The notes beneath the pieces are model-generated. The model was not told the origin of the DNA, searched no databases, and was given only the letters and a program-made list of their open reading frames with translations. DNA of 11,067 nt. Origin: Pseudomonadota bacterium (GTDB taxonomy: Bacteria; Pseudomonadota; Gammaproteobacteria; Burkholderiales; Gallionellaceae). This document shows positions 1-6,503 of the stretch, in pieces. Location: positions 1-11,067 of the forward strand of contig JAJXTL010000096.1 of the NCBI GenBank assembly GCA_021783855.1, written 5' to 3'. How positions within the stretch are numbered: the stretch's first letter is position 1; every line of letters starts with the position of its first letter. The translations under genes were made by a program, and so were the position numbers.

Positions 1-165
1 CCTTACCGCATAAGCGACGGCATGAAACCAGTCGCGGTCCGTCGCAGTCAGCGGATCCTTGCCGATGGTATAGGTCAATCTGTTTGCCAGGGAATGCGTG
101 ATGCTGCCGACATCGCGCCCAAGCTTTGCATGACTGAAAGCAACGGTATTGATTTTTTTGTTCAT
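1..165 (-). CDS. glgP: Glycogen/alpha-glucan phosphorylase, N-terminal fragment (cut by window edge)
   Basis: The first 55 codons of a minus-strand gene are present; the rest lies beyond position 1. The segment with LANRLTYTIGKDPLTATDRD followed by WFHAVAYAVR matches the conserved N-terminus of glycogen/maltodextrin phosphorylases, where a short variable tail is followed by a helix ending in a GKDP motif and then an (F/L)xAxxxAVRDR-type helix. The family is cytosolic and uses pyridoxal phosphate to release glucose-1-phosphate from alpha-1,4-glucans. The catalytic and PLP-binding parts are not in the window, so function rests on the N-terminal match alone. The ATG at 165 has an AGGA-type ribosome site about 7 nt upstream and lies 19 nt after the stop of the transaldolase-family gene, so the two are probably co-transcribed. 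Confidence 0.85.
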   Translation of the reverse strand, partial: MNKKINTVAFSHAKLGRDVGSITHSLANRLTYTIGKDPLTATDRDWFHAVAYAVR

Positions 166-184
166 GATTTTTCCTGTAAATGAT

Positions 185-1264
185 TCAGTTTGTGAGCCTC
201 AACAGTTTGCCGAATGCAAGTTCGAAAGATTTCAGACCCGCAGCTTGCAACTCTTCTCCGAGTTCGCTCATATCCACCCCCAGGCGGCCCAGGGCGACTA
301 TCCAGCCTTCGGCATCATCCTGATCCCTCTCAAGAGTGGCATCCACCTTGCCATGATCCCGAAAAGCTGCAAGCGTGGCATCCGGCAGCGTGCTGACGGT
401 TTCCGGTCCGATCAGGGATTCCATATAGTGCACGTCGCTGTAAGATGGATTTTTGGTGCCGGTGCTGGCCCACAACAGATTCTGCGGACGCACCCCGAGC
501 GCGGCGAGATCCGCGAACGCCCTCCCGTGGAAAATTTCCCGGTAGCGTCGATAGGCGAGCTTGGCCAATGCGATGGCGCTCAGCCCCCGCATGGCGATGA
601 TTTCTTCCATACCTGTCCGTTCGAGTATCCTGTCCACGGCAGTATCGATGCGGCTCAGAAAAAAGCTCGCCACCGACTTGAGACGACCCGGTTCCCCGCC
701 ACCCTCCACCCACCGCCGGGCACCTCGCATGTAACTTTCCGCCGCATTCTCCGTATGGCACAGGGAAAACATCAGCGTCATATTGACATTGATGCCCAGC
801 GCGACAAGTTCCTCGGCTGCCACAAAGCCTTCCTGTGTGGCAGGCACCCTGATCAGCAGATTGCGACGGTTGACGATGTCATTCAGGCGCTGCCCGGCAG
901 CCACGGCGCCTTCGACATCGCGGGCAAGAAATGGAGAAACGTCCATACTGACATAGCCGTCGTCCCCCTGGCTTTCTTCGAATATCGGGGACAGCACGTC
1001 GCAGGCTTCCCGGACATCCGTGACAGCCAGGGACTCGTAGCGCGCCTCCGGCTGCAGGCCGCTTTTCCTGAGCCGGGCCAGCTCCTTTTGATAGTGAAGG
1101 CTGCCGGAAACAGCCCGATGGAAAACGACGGGATCGGAAGTCACTCCGCTCACAGCGCCTTCCTCGATCAGCTTGTCCAGCCTCCCCTCGCGCAGCAGCG
1201 CTCGGGAAAGGTTGTGCAGCCATATGCTCTGACCTTGTTGTGCAACTTGAAGCAATGGATTCAT
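185..1264 (-). CDS. tal: Transaldolase-family protein with substituted catalytic residues
   Basis: A 359-residue protein of the longer transaldolase type found in actinobacteria and cyanobacteria; true members transfer dihydroxyacetone units between sugar phosphates through a Schiff-base lysine. Family motifs run in order: GQSIWLHNLSR (11-21), GVTSDPVVF (40-48), DGYVSMDVSPFLARD (102-116), LLIRVPATQEG (136-146), GINVNMTLMFSL (157-168), SVASFFLSRID (197-207) and LLWASTGTKNPSYSD (263-277). Compared with the family consensus as I know it, the usual Asp is His17, the TSNP Asn is Asp44, the Glu is Asp108 and the Schiff-base Lys is Arg139; the codons are CAC, GAT, GAC and AGG. Thr163, Ser200 and Arg205 remain. 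Length and frame are intact and a strong GGAGG site sits just upstream of the ATG, so it is expressed-looking rather than decayed. It precedes glgP by 19 nt. It may be a pseudoenzyme or have a changed reaction; family assignment is secure, activity is not. Confidence 0.9.
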   Translation of the reverse strand: MNPLLQVAQQGQSIWLHNLSRALLREGRLDKLIEEGAVSGVTSDPVVFHRAVSGSLHYQKELARLRKSGLQPEARYESLAVTDVREACDVLSPIFEESQGDDGYVSMDVSPFLARDVEGAVAAGQRLNDIVNRRNLLIRVPATQEGFVAAEELVALGINVNMTLMFSLCHTENAAESYMRGARRWVEGGGEPGRLKSVASFFLSRIDTAVDRILERTGMEEIIAMRGLSAIALAKLAYRRYREIFHGRAFADLAALGVRPQNLLWASTGTKNPSYSDVHYMESLIGPETVSTLPDATLAAFRDHGKVDATLERDQDDAEGWIVALGRLGVDMSELGEELQAAGLKSFELAFGKLLRLTN

Positions 1265-1589
1265 GTGACCTCCTTCCTCGGCAGCTCCAACCGTCTGGAT
1301 GGAACCGTTGCCAAATACTAAACCGATATGGAAGCCATTAAACGATTATGACAAAAGTTTCATTCGGGGAACCGCTGAGTCTATCTGCCGCCCCCTGAAT
1401 CCGCCCGGATTGGGGTAGCCCTGACCACATCAGCAACCTGCCGGCACATCAAGTTCGCTTACAACTCGAAGCCGGTGGTTTAAATGGTCGAAAATAATCA
1501 GTTCGCCCCTGTGGGCGGTTTTGATTGCGCAAGGAGTGTGGACGAAACTCCATGTATTCCACCAGGAGCCGGATTAATTGAAAGGCGAC

Positions 1590-1694
1590 GCAGGACGCCC
1601 GAAGGGCGGTTTCGAGTAAAACGAGAAACGAGGGCATCGCCCGAGCAGCAGCGAGCACAGCTCGCGCAGGATGCCCGCAGGGCAGTCCCGAGTA
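1590..1694. repeat. Two-copy imperfect direct repeat with internal hairpin
   Basis: Copies at 1590-1618 and 1666-1694 (29 nt each) match at 24 positions. Each centres on a small stem: CGCCC-gaa-GGGCG (1596-1608) in the first and TGCCC-gca-GGGCA (1672-1684) in the second. The outermost pair changes from C-G to T-A, so pairing is preserved. The 47 bases between the copies contain further cgag/gcgag words. This resembles REP-like extragenic palindromes; no transposase is nearby. Confidence 0.6.
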
Positions 1695-1705
1695 TGGGAA
1701 GAGGC

Positions 1706-1726
1706 TTTCGCGAAGGCAACGCGAAA
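1706..1726. repeat. Short perfect inverted repeat
   Basis: TTTCGCG (1706-1712) and CGCGAAA (1720-1726) form a 7-bp stem with a 7-nt loop. It lies 12 nt after the second copy of the 1590-1694 repeat and may belong to the same element. It has no T-run, so it is not a standard terminator. Confidence 0.4.
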
Positions 1727-1853
1727 CAGGCTATATCATTGTTAGTTGTTGATGCATGGGCAGGATGGATCAAGCGCGAACGGCGTCAACTGCCCTTGCC
1801 GGATCGCTTACGATGCCGGGATATCGCTTGCAGCTATATCGCCTGTCGATTGA

Positions 1854-2141
1854 TTACTTGAATTTGGCATGCGCGTCAGCCACACCGGCTTTAAGATCCT
1901 CCCATATTTTATCGGCAGTTTCCTTGACCTGTCCCCATGCGGCGCCCGTTGATTTCTCCAGTTCCAGCATTTTTTCAGCGGCGATACGCTGTTTGGCGCT
2001 CAATTCATGCAACGCCTCCGCACGTTTGACCGTCATATCAGCCCCCGCGTTTTCCGCACGGGCTTTCAGCAAATCAATTTGAGCGTTCCATTCTTTCAGT
2101 TGCGCCGCCAGTTTTTGTTTATAAGCTTCTTGAATTTCCAT
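1854..2141 (-). CDS. Small coiled-coil protein, sll1863-type stress family
   Basis: This 95-residue protein is almost wholly charged amphipathic helix, with no signal peptide and no cysteines. The start MEIQEAYKQKLAAQLKEWNA, a run of K/E/A heptads, and the end WGQVKETADKIWEDLKAGVA fit the small coiled-coil proteins named after the cyanobacterial stress gene sll1863, which typically have a helix near KxQLxEWNAxID and a C-terminal (A/T)W(E/G)xxKxGxxxAWxDLKxA segment. The molecular role of the family is not known; it is probably soluble. The ATG at 2141 has an AAGGAG site about 7 nt upstream. It follows the BON lipoprotein by 24 nt on the same strand, so the two are likely one transcript. Family recognition is by eye. 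Confidence 0.75.
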   Translation of the reverse strand: MEIQEAYKQKLAAQLKEWNAQIDLLKARAENAGADMTVKRAEALHELSAKQRIAAEKMLELEKSTGAAWGQVKETADKIWEDLKAGVADAHAKFK

Positions 2142-2165
2142 GAGATACTCCTTGATTAATTGGTG

Positions 2166-2588
2166 CTATTTTCCAGGCTTTATCACCAGGCGATTATTCA
2201 CTTCGTGTACGCCAGACACCGCACCGGCCAGCGCACGGGCAGTATCGCTATTCTGCTGCGTATCGACCGATCCGCTCAGGGTCACCACACCTTTTATGGT
2301 ATCCACGCTGATTTGCAACGTCTTGAGGCCGGGCTCAGCAAAAATCGCAGCCTTTACCTTGGCGGTAATCTCGGCATCTTTGATACCGATATCTGCTTTA
2401 TCGCCTTGTTCACCCAGCTTGTCGGCCGCTTTATCGGCGGTATCGGCAATTTTATTGCCTGCATGATCAAATGCCTGATCCAGTTTTTTCCCCGCATTTT
2501 CAGCCGGTCCCGGCCTGTCGCACGCAGCCAGCCCGACAAGCAACAGTGTCGAAACACCGATTAATTTTAAATTATCCAGCATGTTCAT
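2166..2588 (-). CDS. BON-domain lipoprotein
   Basis: A 140-residue lipoprotein. The signal segment MNMLDNLKLIGVSTLLLVGL ends in a lipobox LAAC with Cys23 as the lipidated residue. Asp24 directly follows; in enterobacteria Asp at this position favours inner-membrane retention, which may not apply here. Residues about 25-65 are a helical Ala/Lys/Asp-rich spacer. A BON domain follows at about 72-138: EITAKVKAAI, then GLKTLQISVDTIKGVVTLSG and a VHEVNNRLVI end, as in OsmY-like proteins thought to bind phospholipid. The ATG at 2588 is chosen because AAGGGG lies 6 nt upstream; a TTG six codons earlier would place that site inside the gene. It heads a two-gene unit with the coiled-coil gene. Periplasmic, stress-associated role is inferred from the family. 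Confidence 0.85.
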   Translation of the reverse strand: MNMLDNLKLIGVSTLLLVGLAACDRPGPAENAGKKLDQAFDHAGNKIADTADKAADKLGEQGDKADIGIKDAEITAKVKAAIFAEPGLKTLQISVDTIKGVVTLSGSVDTQQNSDTARALAGAVSGVHEVNNRLVIKPGK

Positions 2589-2662
2589 TTTGATCCCCTT
2601 ATTCAAATAAAGCGTATCGCCGAAAACAAACCCGCAATTGATTGACGTATTAATCGAAGAGC

Positions 2663-2707
2663 GTCAAACGTCCCCTGAAACATGGGAAATTTCAGGAGCT
2701 GTTTGAC
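2663..2707 (-). terminator. Hairpin downstream of the OmpA gene
   Basis: GTCAAAC (2663-2669) pairs with GTTTGAC (2701-2707) and CCTGAAA (2674-2680) with TTTCAGG (2690-2696), giving two stacked 7-bp stems around a 9-nt loop. It starts 16 nt after the OmpA stop codon on the minus strand. The T-run afterwards is poor, so it may be a weak terminator or an mRNA 3'-end stabiliser between OmpA and the BON gene. Confidence 0.55.
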
Positions 2708-2722
2708 AGTCGGTCAATTCAA

Positions 2723-3871
2723 TTACTTGGCTGTACGCGTCGCATTTACTTCCACTTCCACGCGACGATCCGGCGCCAGACAGGCGATCAGCGCACGGCT
2801 TGCTTTCGCACCTTTCCCGTTTGTGCACTCGCCAGGCTTGGTAACAGGGTCAGCCCCATCTACACCGGTAGCCTCGATCTTGTCGGCGGGAATACCTGCG
2901 GACTCAACCAGGTAAGCCTTGACCGCTTCGGCGCGGCGCTGGGACAGCTTCATGTTGTAGTCATGCTTACCAATCCGGTCGGTGTGACCCGTTACCGTGA
3001 TGACCGCAAAGTCAGCACCGGCAAGGTCTGTAGAAAACTTATCCAGCGCCTGCTTACCGGTGGGTTTTATATCCGCCTTACCGAAATCAAACAGCGAATC
3101 TGCCGAAGAATCGGCAGCGAAAACGACCTTCCTGTGAACAGGCGGCGGAGGCGCTGCGACCACCGGCACAGGCGCTGCGACCACCGGGGCAGGCTCTGCC
3201 ACGCGCGGAGCGGGCGCCGGCTTTTCCATGCCGAAGCGATAGACCAGGCCGAGCGATACAAGGTCGATGTCGCCCATATTGCCGACGGCATCGTTGATCC
3301 GGTAACGCTCCGCTTCGAGACGCATACCGAGAGCTTGAGTGAAGTCGTACTGAACTCCGGCGCCGAATTTGTAGTTCAATTGACTCTTGCTGGGATTCGG
3401 ATTGGGCACAGTAACAAATCCGCTGCTGGTGAAATTATCCCTTGCTTGCGCGTAATTCAATCCGACCCTGCCAAACGCTGAAAACTTCTCACTGAGAGGC
3501 AGCATACCGACTGCGTCGAGATTCACCCCCTGGAGCTTGATATTCCCGTTCAGTCTTCCCAGCGGGCTGGTCGTGGTCGTATAACCGAACTGTCCCAGAT
3601 TGAAATAGCCGCCTTCAAGGGCAAAGTTTTTGTTGACCCGGTACCCGCCAAAAAGCTTATAGCCGGTGTCACGGCTGTTATCAACCATTGAAGTCGTCGT
3701 AAGACCGGCTCCCAACAACTGTGCGGCGATCCTCGGATCGTCTATTTTCGCCCTGGACTGGCCGACATTGGCCCCGCCGTACCAGCCGGCATCGTCCGCA
3801 ACTGCAAATGGACTGACGATCGCAGCGAGCACGGCCAGACTCAGCGTCCCTGTTTTTCTAGCAAATTTCAT
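2723..3871 (-). CDS. OmpA-family outer membrane protein (barrel plus peptidoglycan-binding domain)
   Basis: A 382-residue OmpA protein. The signal peptide ends SPFAVA with cleavage likely before Asp26. Residues about 27-214 form an OmpA-like beta-barrel, from GWYGGANVGQSRA to VSLGLVYRFG, with alternating aromatic strands. Residues about 217-247 are a Pro/Ala/Val linker. The OmpA C-terminal domain at about 250-377 has SLFDFGKADIKP, TGHTDRIG (294-301), LSQRRAEAV (309-317) and DRRVEVEV (368-375). Asp298 and Arg313 align with the two E. coli OmpA residues that hold the diaminopimelate of peptidoglycan. Cys349 and Cys364 probably form the disulfide common in this group. The ATG at 3871 has GGAG 6 nt upstream; the TTG 12 nt earlier overlaps that site. 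It lies downstream of the DUF3494 gene on the same strand. Role: tethering the outer membrane to the cell wall. Confidence 0.92.
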   Translation of the reverse strand: MKFARKTGTLSLAVLAAIVSPFAVADDAGWYGGANVGQSRAKIDDPRIAAQLLGAGLTTTSMVDNSRDTGYKLFGGYRVNKNFALEGGYFNLGQFGYTTTTSPLGRLNGNIKLQGVNLDAVGMLPLSEKFSAFGRVGLNYAQARDNFTSSGFVTVPNPNPSKSQLNYKFGAGVQYDFTQALGMRLEAERYRINDAVGNMGDIDLVSLGLVYRFGMEKPAPAPRVAEPAPVVAAPVPVVAAPPPPVHRKVVFAADSSADSLFDFGKADIKPTGKQALDKFSTDLAGADFAVITVTGHTDRIGKHDYNMKLSQRRAEAVKAYLVESAGIPADKIEATGVDGADPVTKPGECTNGKGAKASRALIACLAPDRRVEVEVNATRTAK

Positions 3872-3927
3872 GATTTTCTCCAAAAGTTACGGTGCGTTTT
3901 TCGGCAACCTGACTTTGATATTGATTA

Positions 3928-3955
3928 GGCAGGTCGGCAATGCTGCCGACCTGCC
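3928..3955 (-). terminator. Strong 12-bp hairpin after the DUF3494 gene
   Basis: GGCAGGTCGGCA (3928-3939) and TGCCGACCTGCC (3944-3955) form a perfect 12-bp stem with the loop ATGC. It begins 7 nt past the stop of the DUF3494 gene on the minus strand, the normal place for an intrinsic terminator. The sequence after it is A/T-rich rather than a clean T-run, so termination may be partial and OmpA may be read through or have its own promoter in the 56 nt that remain. Confidence 0.7.
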
Positions 3956-3962
3956 TCAAACC

Positions 3963-5960
3963 CTACGGGGCAGGCACGATAATGTGTGTGTTCACCATGG
4001 TCGCACCGGCATTCAGGGCAATCGCTCTGCCGTTCAGCGTCGTTATGCCGCCAACAGGGGGTGGGTTACGAGTATCGCTGGTACCGAACGTGGTCGCTGT
4101 ACTTGAAAGGATATTTCCCACCATATTGGATCCGGTGTTAATGGTCGCGGAAGACCCGACGTACCAAAAGACATTCTTGGCCTGAGCGCCATTGATTAGA
4201 TTAACCGTACGGGCCACGGTTAGCAGCGGTCCGGTAGGAGAACTCACAGTGAGCGAGGTATTAGCCTGGAACACCCATACCGCATTGGCGTTGCCCTGTG
4301 CGTCGAGAGTAAGATCCCCAGCTGTTATTGCGTATGATCCTGGCGCAGAAAAATAAACACCGGGGGCCAGGGTTCGTCCGCCCAGTTCGCCGGGCGAGCC
4401 TCCTGCGCCAACCAGACTGTTCGTTGTGACATCCAGACCTCCAGTCCGACCGGCTGGCGACAGGTTGTTATACGCGGTCAACGCAGCGGAAGCTGCCGCA
4501 GTTGCGGTCGCGCCAGATGAGTAGATTATCCCGGTCACTAATCCGCAACCCGCTGCTGTACCCTGGCTCGGACATGTTTCCGTATATGAAACAGGTACTG
4601 AATCGTGGAGTCCGGTAATCGACGTAGCAGCACCTGTGGTGCCAGCGTCTCCGGTGATTCTGGAGTAGGGATCGTCCCCTTGGTTGGTCAACCCGGTGCC
4701 GCTAAAATAACCGAAAGGGGCGGCTGCTCCAAGGGGTTCCGGCGCCGGACAACTCGCTGTATTAGGCCCTGCGGTAAAGTTCCATATCTTGTTACTTGTC
4801 ATTGTATTGGCCGGGATGGCCAGATCCTTGACGCCGGCGGCACCGCCTACAATCGTGACCGCATAGCCATGACCTGCAGTGAGTGAACTTAACGGCGTAA
4901 AGGTCGCAATGGTGCCTGTAGCGGTATCAAGAGCCACCGATGCTGCTGTAACGGCAGTCGATGTAGTGGTATCCATCACGGTAAAGGTTCCCGTGGTGAC
5001 CGTTGCAGGATCCATCCGCAAACCGGAAGGTATGCTGAAGGTCGCGTTGATGCTGCTGTTGCTACACGCAGTGGCGGCATTAACAGGGTTGGTGGACAAT
5101 ACCGAGACAGGCGATGTCGCGACCGGGGCTACGGTGGTAAAGGTCCACATATAATCGTTTGCCACGAGCGGCAAGGCCGGATTGCCGGCCAGCACATTGC
5201 CGAACAGATCTGCGGCCGGGGCTGCACCGGTTCCTTTGATCGTGGCGGTATAGGTCGTGCCGGCCGCAAGCGCTGCGGCAGGCGTAAAGGTCGCGGTTCT
5301 GCTGCCGACTGAGTAAGTTACGGGAATCGCGGCACCTGTTACGGCAACTCCGCCAGGCCCTGTCAGCGTAAAGCTGGTTGCGGTGATCGTTGTAGGATCC
5401 ATATCCTTGGAAAAGACTGCGGTAATGGCCGTGTTGGTCAGCGCGCTTGGAGCAAGATTAGCAGGCACGGTGAGCGTCACGGTGGGCCGCGTTGTGTCTG
5501 GCGTTGCACCCGTTGTAAAAGTCCAGATAAAGTTACTGGCCAGTGCCATGCCTGTCGTGTCCTTGGCGGCCGTCGTAATCGTGGCAGTACAGATGGTACT
5601 GACCGGAAGATTAGCAGCCGGAAGCGTAAGCGTTGCCACATTGCCTGCTGCCACATAAGTAACTACGCCTCCTGTTATCGGCGTTGCGGCCGGGCATGCC
5701 AGCGTAAAGCTTGCGTTGGTAAGCGTGGCGGGATCCATCGCCTTACTGAAGGCGGCAGTGATTTTTTTTAAGTTGATGGCCACGCCGGTGGTATTAGCAA
5801 GCGGGACGACCGCAGTCACCGTGGGCGGGATTCCGGCACCACCGCTACCCAAAATTGCGGATCCGCCTCCTCCGCCTCCTCCGCATCCTGCCGCCAAAGC
5901 AGCAAACAATAATGCCATGAACCACATCAGTGGTCTGGTAACGCTCGCAAATTTGTTCAT
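3963..5960 (-). CDS. Ig-like-repeat lipoprotein with C-terminal DUF3494 (ice-binding-like) domain
   Basis: A 665-residue surface or periplasmic lipoprotein. A basic N-terminus and hydrophobic segment lead to the lipobox LAAGC with Cys26, directly followed by seven glycines. Three SbsA/Big_5-type Ig-like domains follow at about 45-150, 158-276 and 284-397, each with a (K/R)xMDPxT motif (KAMDPATL, KDMDPTTI, RMDPATV) and a closing IWTFTT, MWTFTT or IWNFTA strand. Cys88/Cys124 and Cys298/Cys404 could be disulfides. Residues about 411-665 match DUF3494: SPGELGGRTLAPGVYFSAPG (522-541), GDLTLDAQGNANAVWVFQAN, LINGAQAKNVFWYVGSSATI and LNGRAIALNAGATMVNTHI. This beta-solenoid family includes ice-binding proteins, but many members have unknown ligands, so ice binding is inference. 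The ATG has AAGGGG 6 nt upstream. It is Thr/Ala-rich, as typical for secreted adhesins. It is first in the minus-strand set and diverges from the envelope cluster. Confidence 0.9.
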   Translation of the reverse strand: MNKFASVTRPLMWFMALLFAALAAGCGGGGGGGSAILGSGGAGIPPTVTAVVPLANTTGVAINLKKITAAFSKAMDPATLTNASFTLACPAATPITGGVVTYVAAGNVATLTLPAANLPVSTICTATITTAAKDTTGMALASNFIWTFTTGATPDTTRPTVTLTVPANLAPSALTNTAITAVFSKDMDPTTITATSFTLTGPGGVAVTGAAIPVTYSVGSRTATFTPAAALAAGTTYTATIKGTGAAPAADLFGNVLAGNPALPLVANDYMWTFTTVAPVATSPVSVLSTNPVNAATACSNSSINATFSIPSGLRMDPATVTTGTFTVMDTTTSTAVTAASVALDTATGTIATFTPLSSLTAGHGYAVTIVGGAAGVKDLAIPANTMTSNKIWNFTAGPNTASCPAPEPLGAAAPFGYFSGTGLTNQGDDPYSRITGDAGTTGAATSITGLHDSVPVSYTETCPSQGTAAGCGLVTGIIYSSGATATAAASAALTAYNNLSPAGRTGGLDVTTNSLVGAGGSPGELGGRTLAPGVYFSAPGSYAITAGDLTLDAQGNANAVWVFQANTSLTVSSPTGPLLTVARTVNLINGAQAKNVFWYVGSSATINTGSNMVGNILSSTATTFGTSDTRNPPPVGGITTLNGRAIALNAGATMVNTHIIVPAP
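5862..5882 (-). repeat. Tandem GGA-GGA-GGC codon repeat encoding poly-Gly
   Basis: Seven glycine codons follow the lipidated Cys26 of the DUF3494 lipoprotein, reading GGA GGA GGC twice and then GGA. The 9-base unit is thus tandemly repeated in frame, so slippage in steps of 3 or 9 bases would lengthen or shorten the linker without breaking the frame. Confidence 0.8.
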
Positions 5961-6326
5961 TTCGTTCCCCTTTTATTTGATCCTGAAAAGCATCGGCGCA
6001 ATCCACCGATCCATTGCTGCTACGCAACACTTACCGCCTGCATGTTTCACGACTACGTAAACCTTCACCGGCCCGAAATCAAACAGAACCAAAGTGATTT
6101 AACACATACGCCGCCTTTATCCCATTTTTGCCCATGACGCTCTGTACGCTGTCGCACATAAGGAATTTTTTGTCGAAAAATCTCTGTCATTGATGAAAAA
6201 GACCGCCTGAAGAAACTACCAGGCATTGACTTACGGGCATGACGAAGATGCCACCCCCTATGATGAATCTCGCCATGCCCGGGCACCCTCGCTGCGCTCT
6301 CCCTCACCTCTGCTCCTCGCTACGTT

Positions 6327-6349
6327 CTCCTCTCCCGGAGGGAGAGGAG
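6327..6349. repeat. 10-bp inverted repeat, CTCCTCTCCC/GGGAGAGGAG
   Basis: CTCCTCTCCC (6327-6336) and GGGAGAGGAG (6340-6349) form a perfect 10-bp stem with loop GGA. Such ctctcccggagggagag palindromes, often preceded by ccctcacc as here at 6301-6307, are common extragenic repeats in proteobacteria. A truncated relative (ccctcacccaaaccctctgg) lies at 11021-11040. Confidence 0.6.
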
Positions 6350-6354
6350 GCAAA

Positions 6355-6381
6355 CGAATCGCTACGCGAGTTTCACGTTAA
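6355..6381. repeat. Dispersed hairpin repeat, copy 1
   Basis: This 27-nt stretch begins CGAATCGCTACGCGAG and ends TTTCACGTTAA; copy 2 at 10010-10034 is identical except that it lacks two bases in the loop. TCGC-tac-GCGA, extended by GAA/TTC with one bulged G, forms the hairpin. Copy 1 lies in the leader region of the triple-cysteine-repeat gene. Confidence 0.6.
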
Positions 6382-6397
6382 GCGGGGCGATATGAAG

Positions 6398-6426
6398 CTG
6401 TGCGTGCTATGTGCACTAGCGCACAG
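6398..6426 (+). promoter_or_regulatory. Bulged stem-loop in leader of the C-x10-C repeat gene
   Basis: CTGTGC (6398-6403) pairs with GCACAG (6421-6426) and GCTA (6406-6409) with TAGC (6417-6420), leaving a 2-nt bulge and a 7-nt loop. CGGGG (6383-6387) and CCCCG (6433-6437) could close it further. It could be a leader RNA structure or an extragenic palindrome; function is not shown. Confidence 0.4.
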
Positions 6427-6470
6427 AGGAAACCCCGGCAAAAGATAATGATAGGCACAGTTGAGCGGCG

Positions 6471-6503
6471 CATCCGGTTCGCGAAGAACGGGCAAACCGG
6501 ATG
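6471..6503 (+). promoter_or_regulatory. 9-bp inverted repeat 59 nt before the start of the C-x10-C repeat gene
   Basis: CATCCGGTT (6471-6479) and AACCGGATG (6495-6503) are perfect complements around a 15-nt loop that itself contains most of a GTTC/GAAC alternative stem. It could be an operator, a leader hairpin or a terminator-like structure; no T-run follows. Confidence 0.45.

Larger units (their letters stand above)
1265..1853. other. Gene-poor intergenic stretch with hairpin repeats
   Basis: I see no convincing gene in these 589 bases. The part next to 1264 must hold the leader and promoter of the transaldolase-family gene, but no clear -35/-10 pair can be fixed. Further in are a lone 12-base match to the end of the inverted-repeat elements at 8954-9246 (1367-1378), a short GC hairpin at 1504-1517 followed by a T-run on the plus strand, the two-copy hairpin repeat at 1590-1694, and a TTTCGCG/CGCGAAA stem at 1706-1726. 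Open frames here are low-complexity and lack ribosome sites. Confidence 0.6.

Noticed and set aside
149..1321. A 390-codon open frame on the plus strand opposite the transaldolase-family gene
   Set aside because: It is antisense to a clear gene with family motifs and a strong ribosome site; its translation shows no domain and is His/Pro/Arg-rich as expected of a shadow frame.
1337..1354. Possible Pho box upstream of the transaldolase-family gene (minus strand TTGTCATAATCGTTTAAT)
   Set aside because: The first half resembles the PhoB site, but the second half matches poorly and its position relative to a promoter is unknown.
1504..1522. Terminator-like hairpin CGCCC-ctgt-GGGCG followed by gtttt on the plus strand
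   Set aside because: There is no plus-strand gene upstream for it to end and the stem is only 5 bp; it may be chance or a relic.
1484..1861. A 125-codon plus-strand frame in the intergenic region
   Set aside because: It runs through the hairpin repeats, gives a low-complexity Arg-rich product and lacks a ribosome site.
2589..2606. TTG start giving six more residues to the BON lipoprotein
   Set aside because: The AAGGGG ribosome site lies inside this extension and is well spaced for the ATG at 2588.
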